Positions 63,801-64,000 of a DNA stretch of 64,000 nt are shown piece by piece. The notes under the pieces were generated by a model. The model saw only the letters and a program-made list of their open reading frames with translations, searched no databases and was not told where the DNA came from. The DNA lies in contig CAUEEP010000887.1 in the NCBI GenBank assembly GCA_958450365.1, forward strand, positions 62,001-126,000, read 5' to 3'. This DNA is from Mesorhabditis belari (lineage: Eukaryota > Nematoda > Chromadorea > Rhabditida > Rhabditidae). The position numbers and the translations under genes are program-made. How positions within the stretch are numbered: position 1 is the stretch's first letter; the number at the start of each line of letters is the position of its first letter.

Positions 63801-64000
63801 GATTCAGCACGATCAAAGGTATTTTAAGCAAATCCCAGGACTGGCTTCTGACCTTGTTTAGCCAAGCTTTACTGCAAAACAACTTTTAATAATGCTTAAA
63901 CTGATCTAGGTCAAACTCCAGCCAGGCTCCTGACCTCTAGACTTAAACTAAGCTCAGCCTCTAGAACGAGGCTCGATAATCCTTGCTCTTTGATTGTTTT

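Overview
This window looks like nuclear DNA of a nematode. Introns end in TTTCAG/TTTTAG, coding exons are small, and the nuclear receptor carries the nematode-type P-box CNGCKTFF. The other clues are a nematode-style GST, a type II C-type lectin, several mariner elements, and an interstitial array of the nematode telomere hexamer TTAGGC. I cannot name the species. Open reading frames alone mislead here, because most long ones are tandem repeats or transposons. I built the host genes by joining exons on splice sites, reading phase and family motifs.

Host genes, left to right: an unrecognised 11-exon gene on + (1035-7446); a sigma-type glutathione S-transferase on + (11171-13767, complete, 205 aa); a membrane-anchored C-type lectin on - (14154-17877, complete, 188 aa); a PH-domain protein on - (20766-27171, complete, 189 aa); a nuclear hormone receptor on - (28731-36485, 13 exons, 422 aa); a BMT5/DUF2431-like Rossmann protein on - (47680-50538, 262 aa); a phospholipid scramblase on - (51412-57425, 265 aa or 279 aa); and the 3' end of a second scramblase on - (62088-63447, running off the right edge). 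Weaker candidates are exons near 19.4-20.0 kb (-), a terminal exon at 39736-39912 (-) and a first exon at 58652-58751 (+).

Mobile DNA is dense and often intronic: one intact mariner (22952-24182); a mariner deletion derivative (44209-45013); three decayed mariners (17045-17696, 45635-46835, 55484-57024); a piggyBac relic (49036-49733); twin 521-bp MITEs 30 kb apart; two LINE 3' ends (one RTE-like); tRNA-derived SINE-like elements with GACA tails; and a three-copy family with TGTCGTAGCCG termini, one copy of which carries a retroviral-integrase-like remnant (Ginger-type). Many large foldback palindromes add to this.

More than 30 minisatellites (units about 9-60 bp) fill introns and intergenic DNA. 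Some touch functional sites: a four-fold duplicated 3' splice site, an expansion inside a transposase catalytic motif, and a higher-order 7 x 30 bp array in an intron. No RNA gene could be confirmed; all tRNA-like sequences lack a pairing acceptor stem. No CRISPR, operon of bacterial type or plasmid feature is present.
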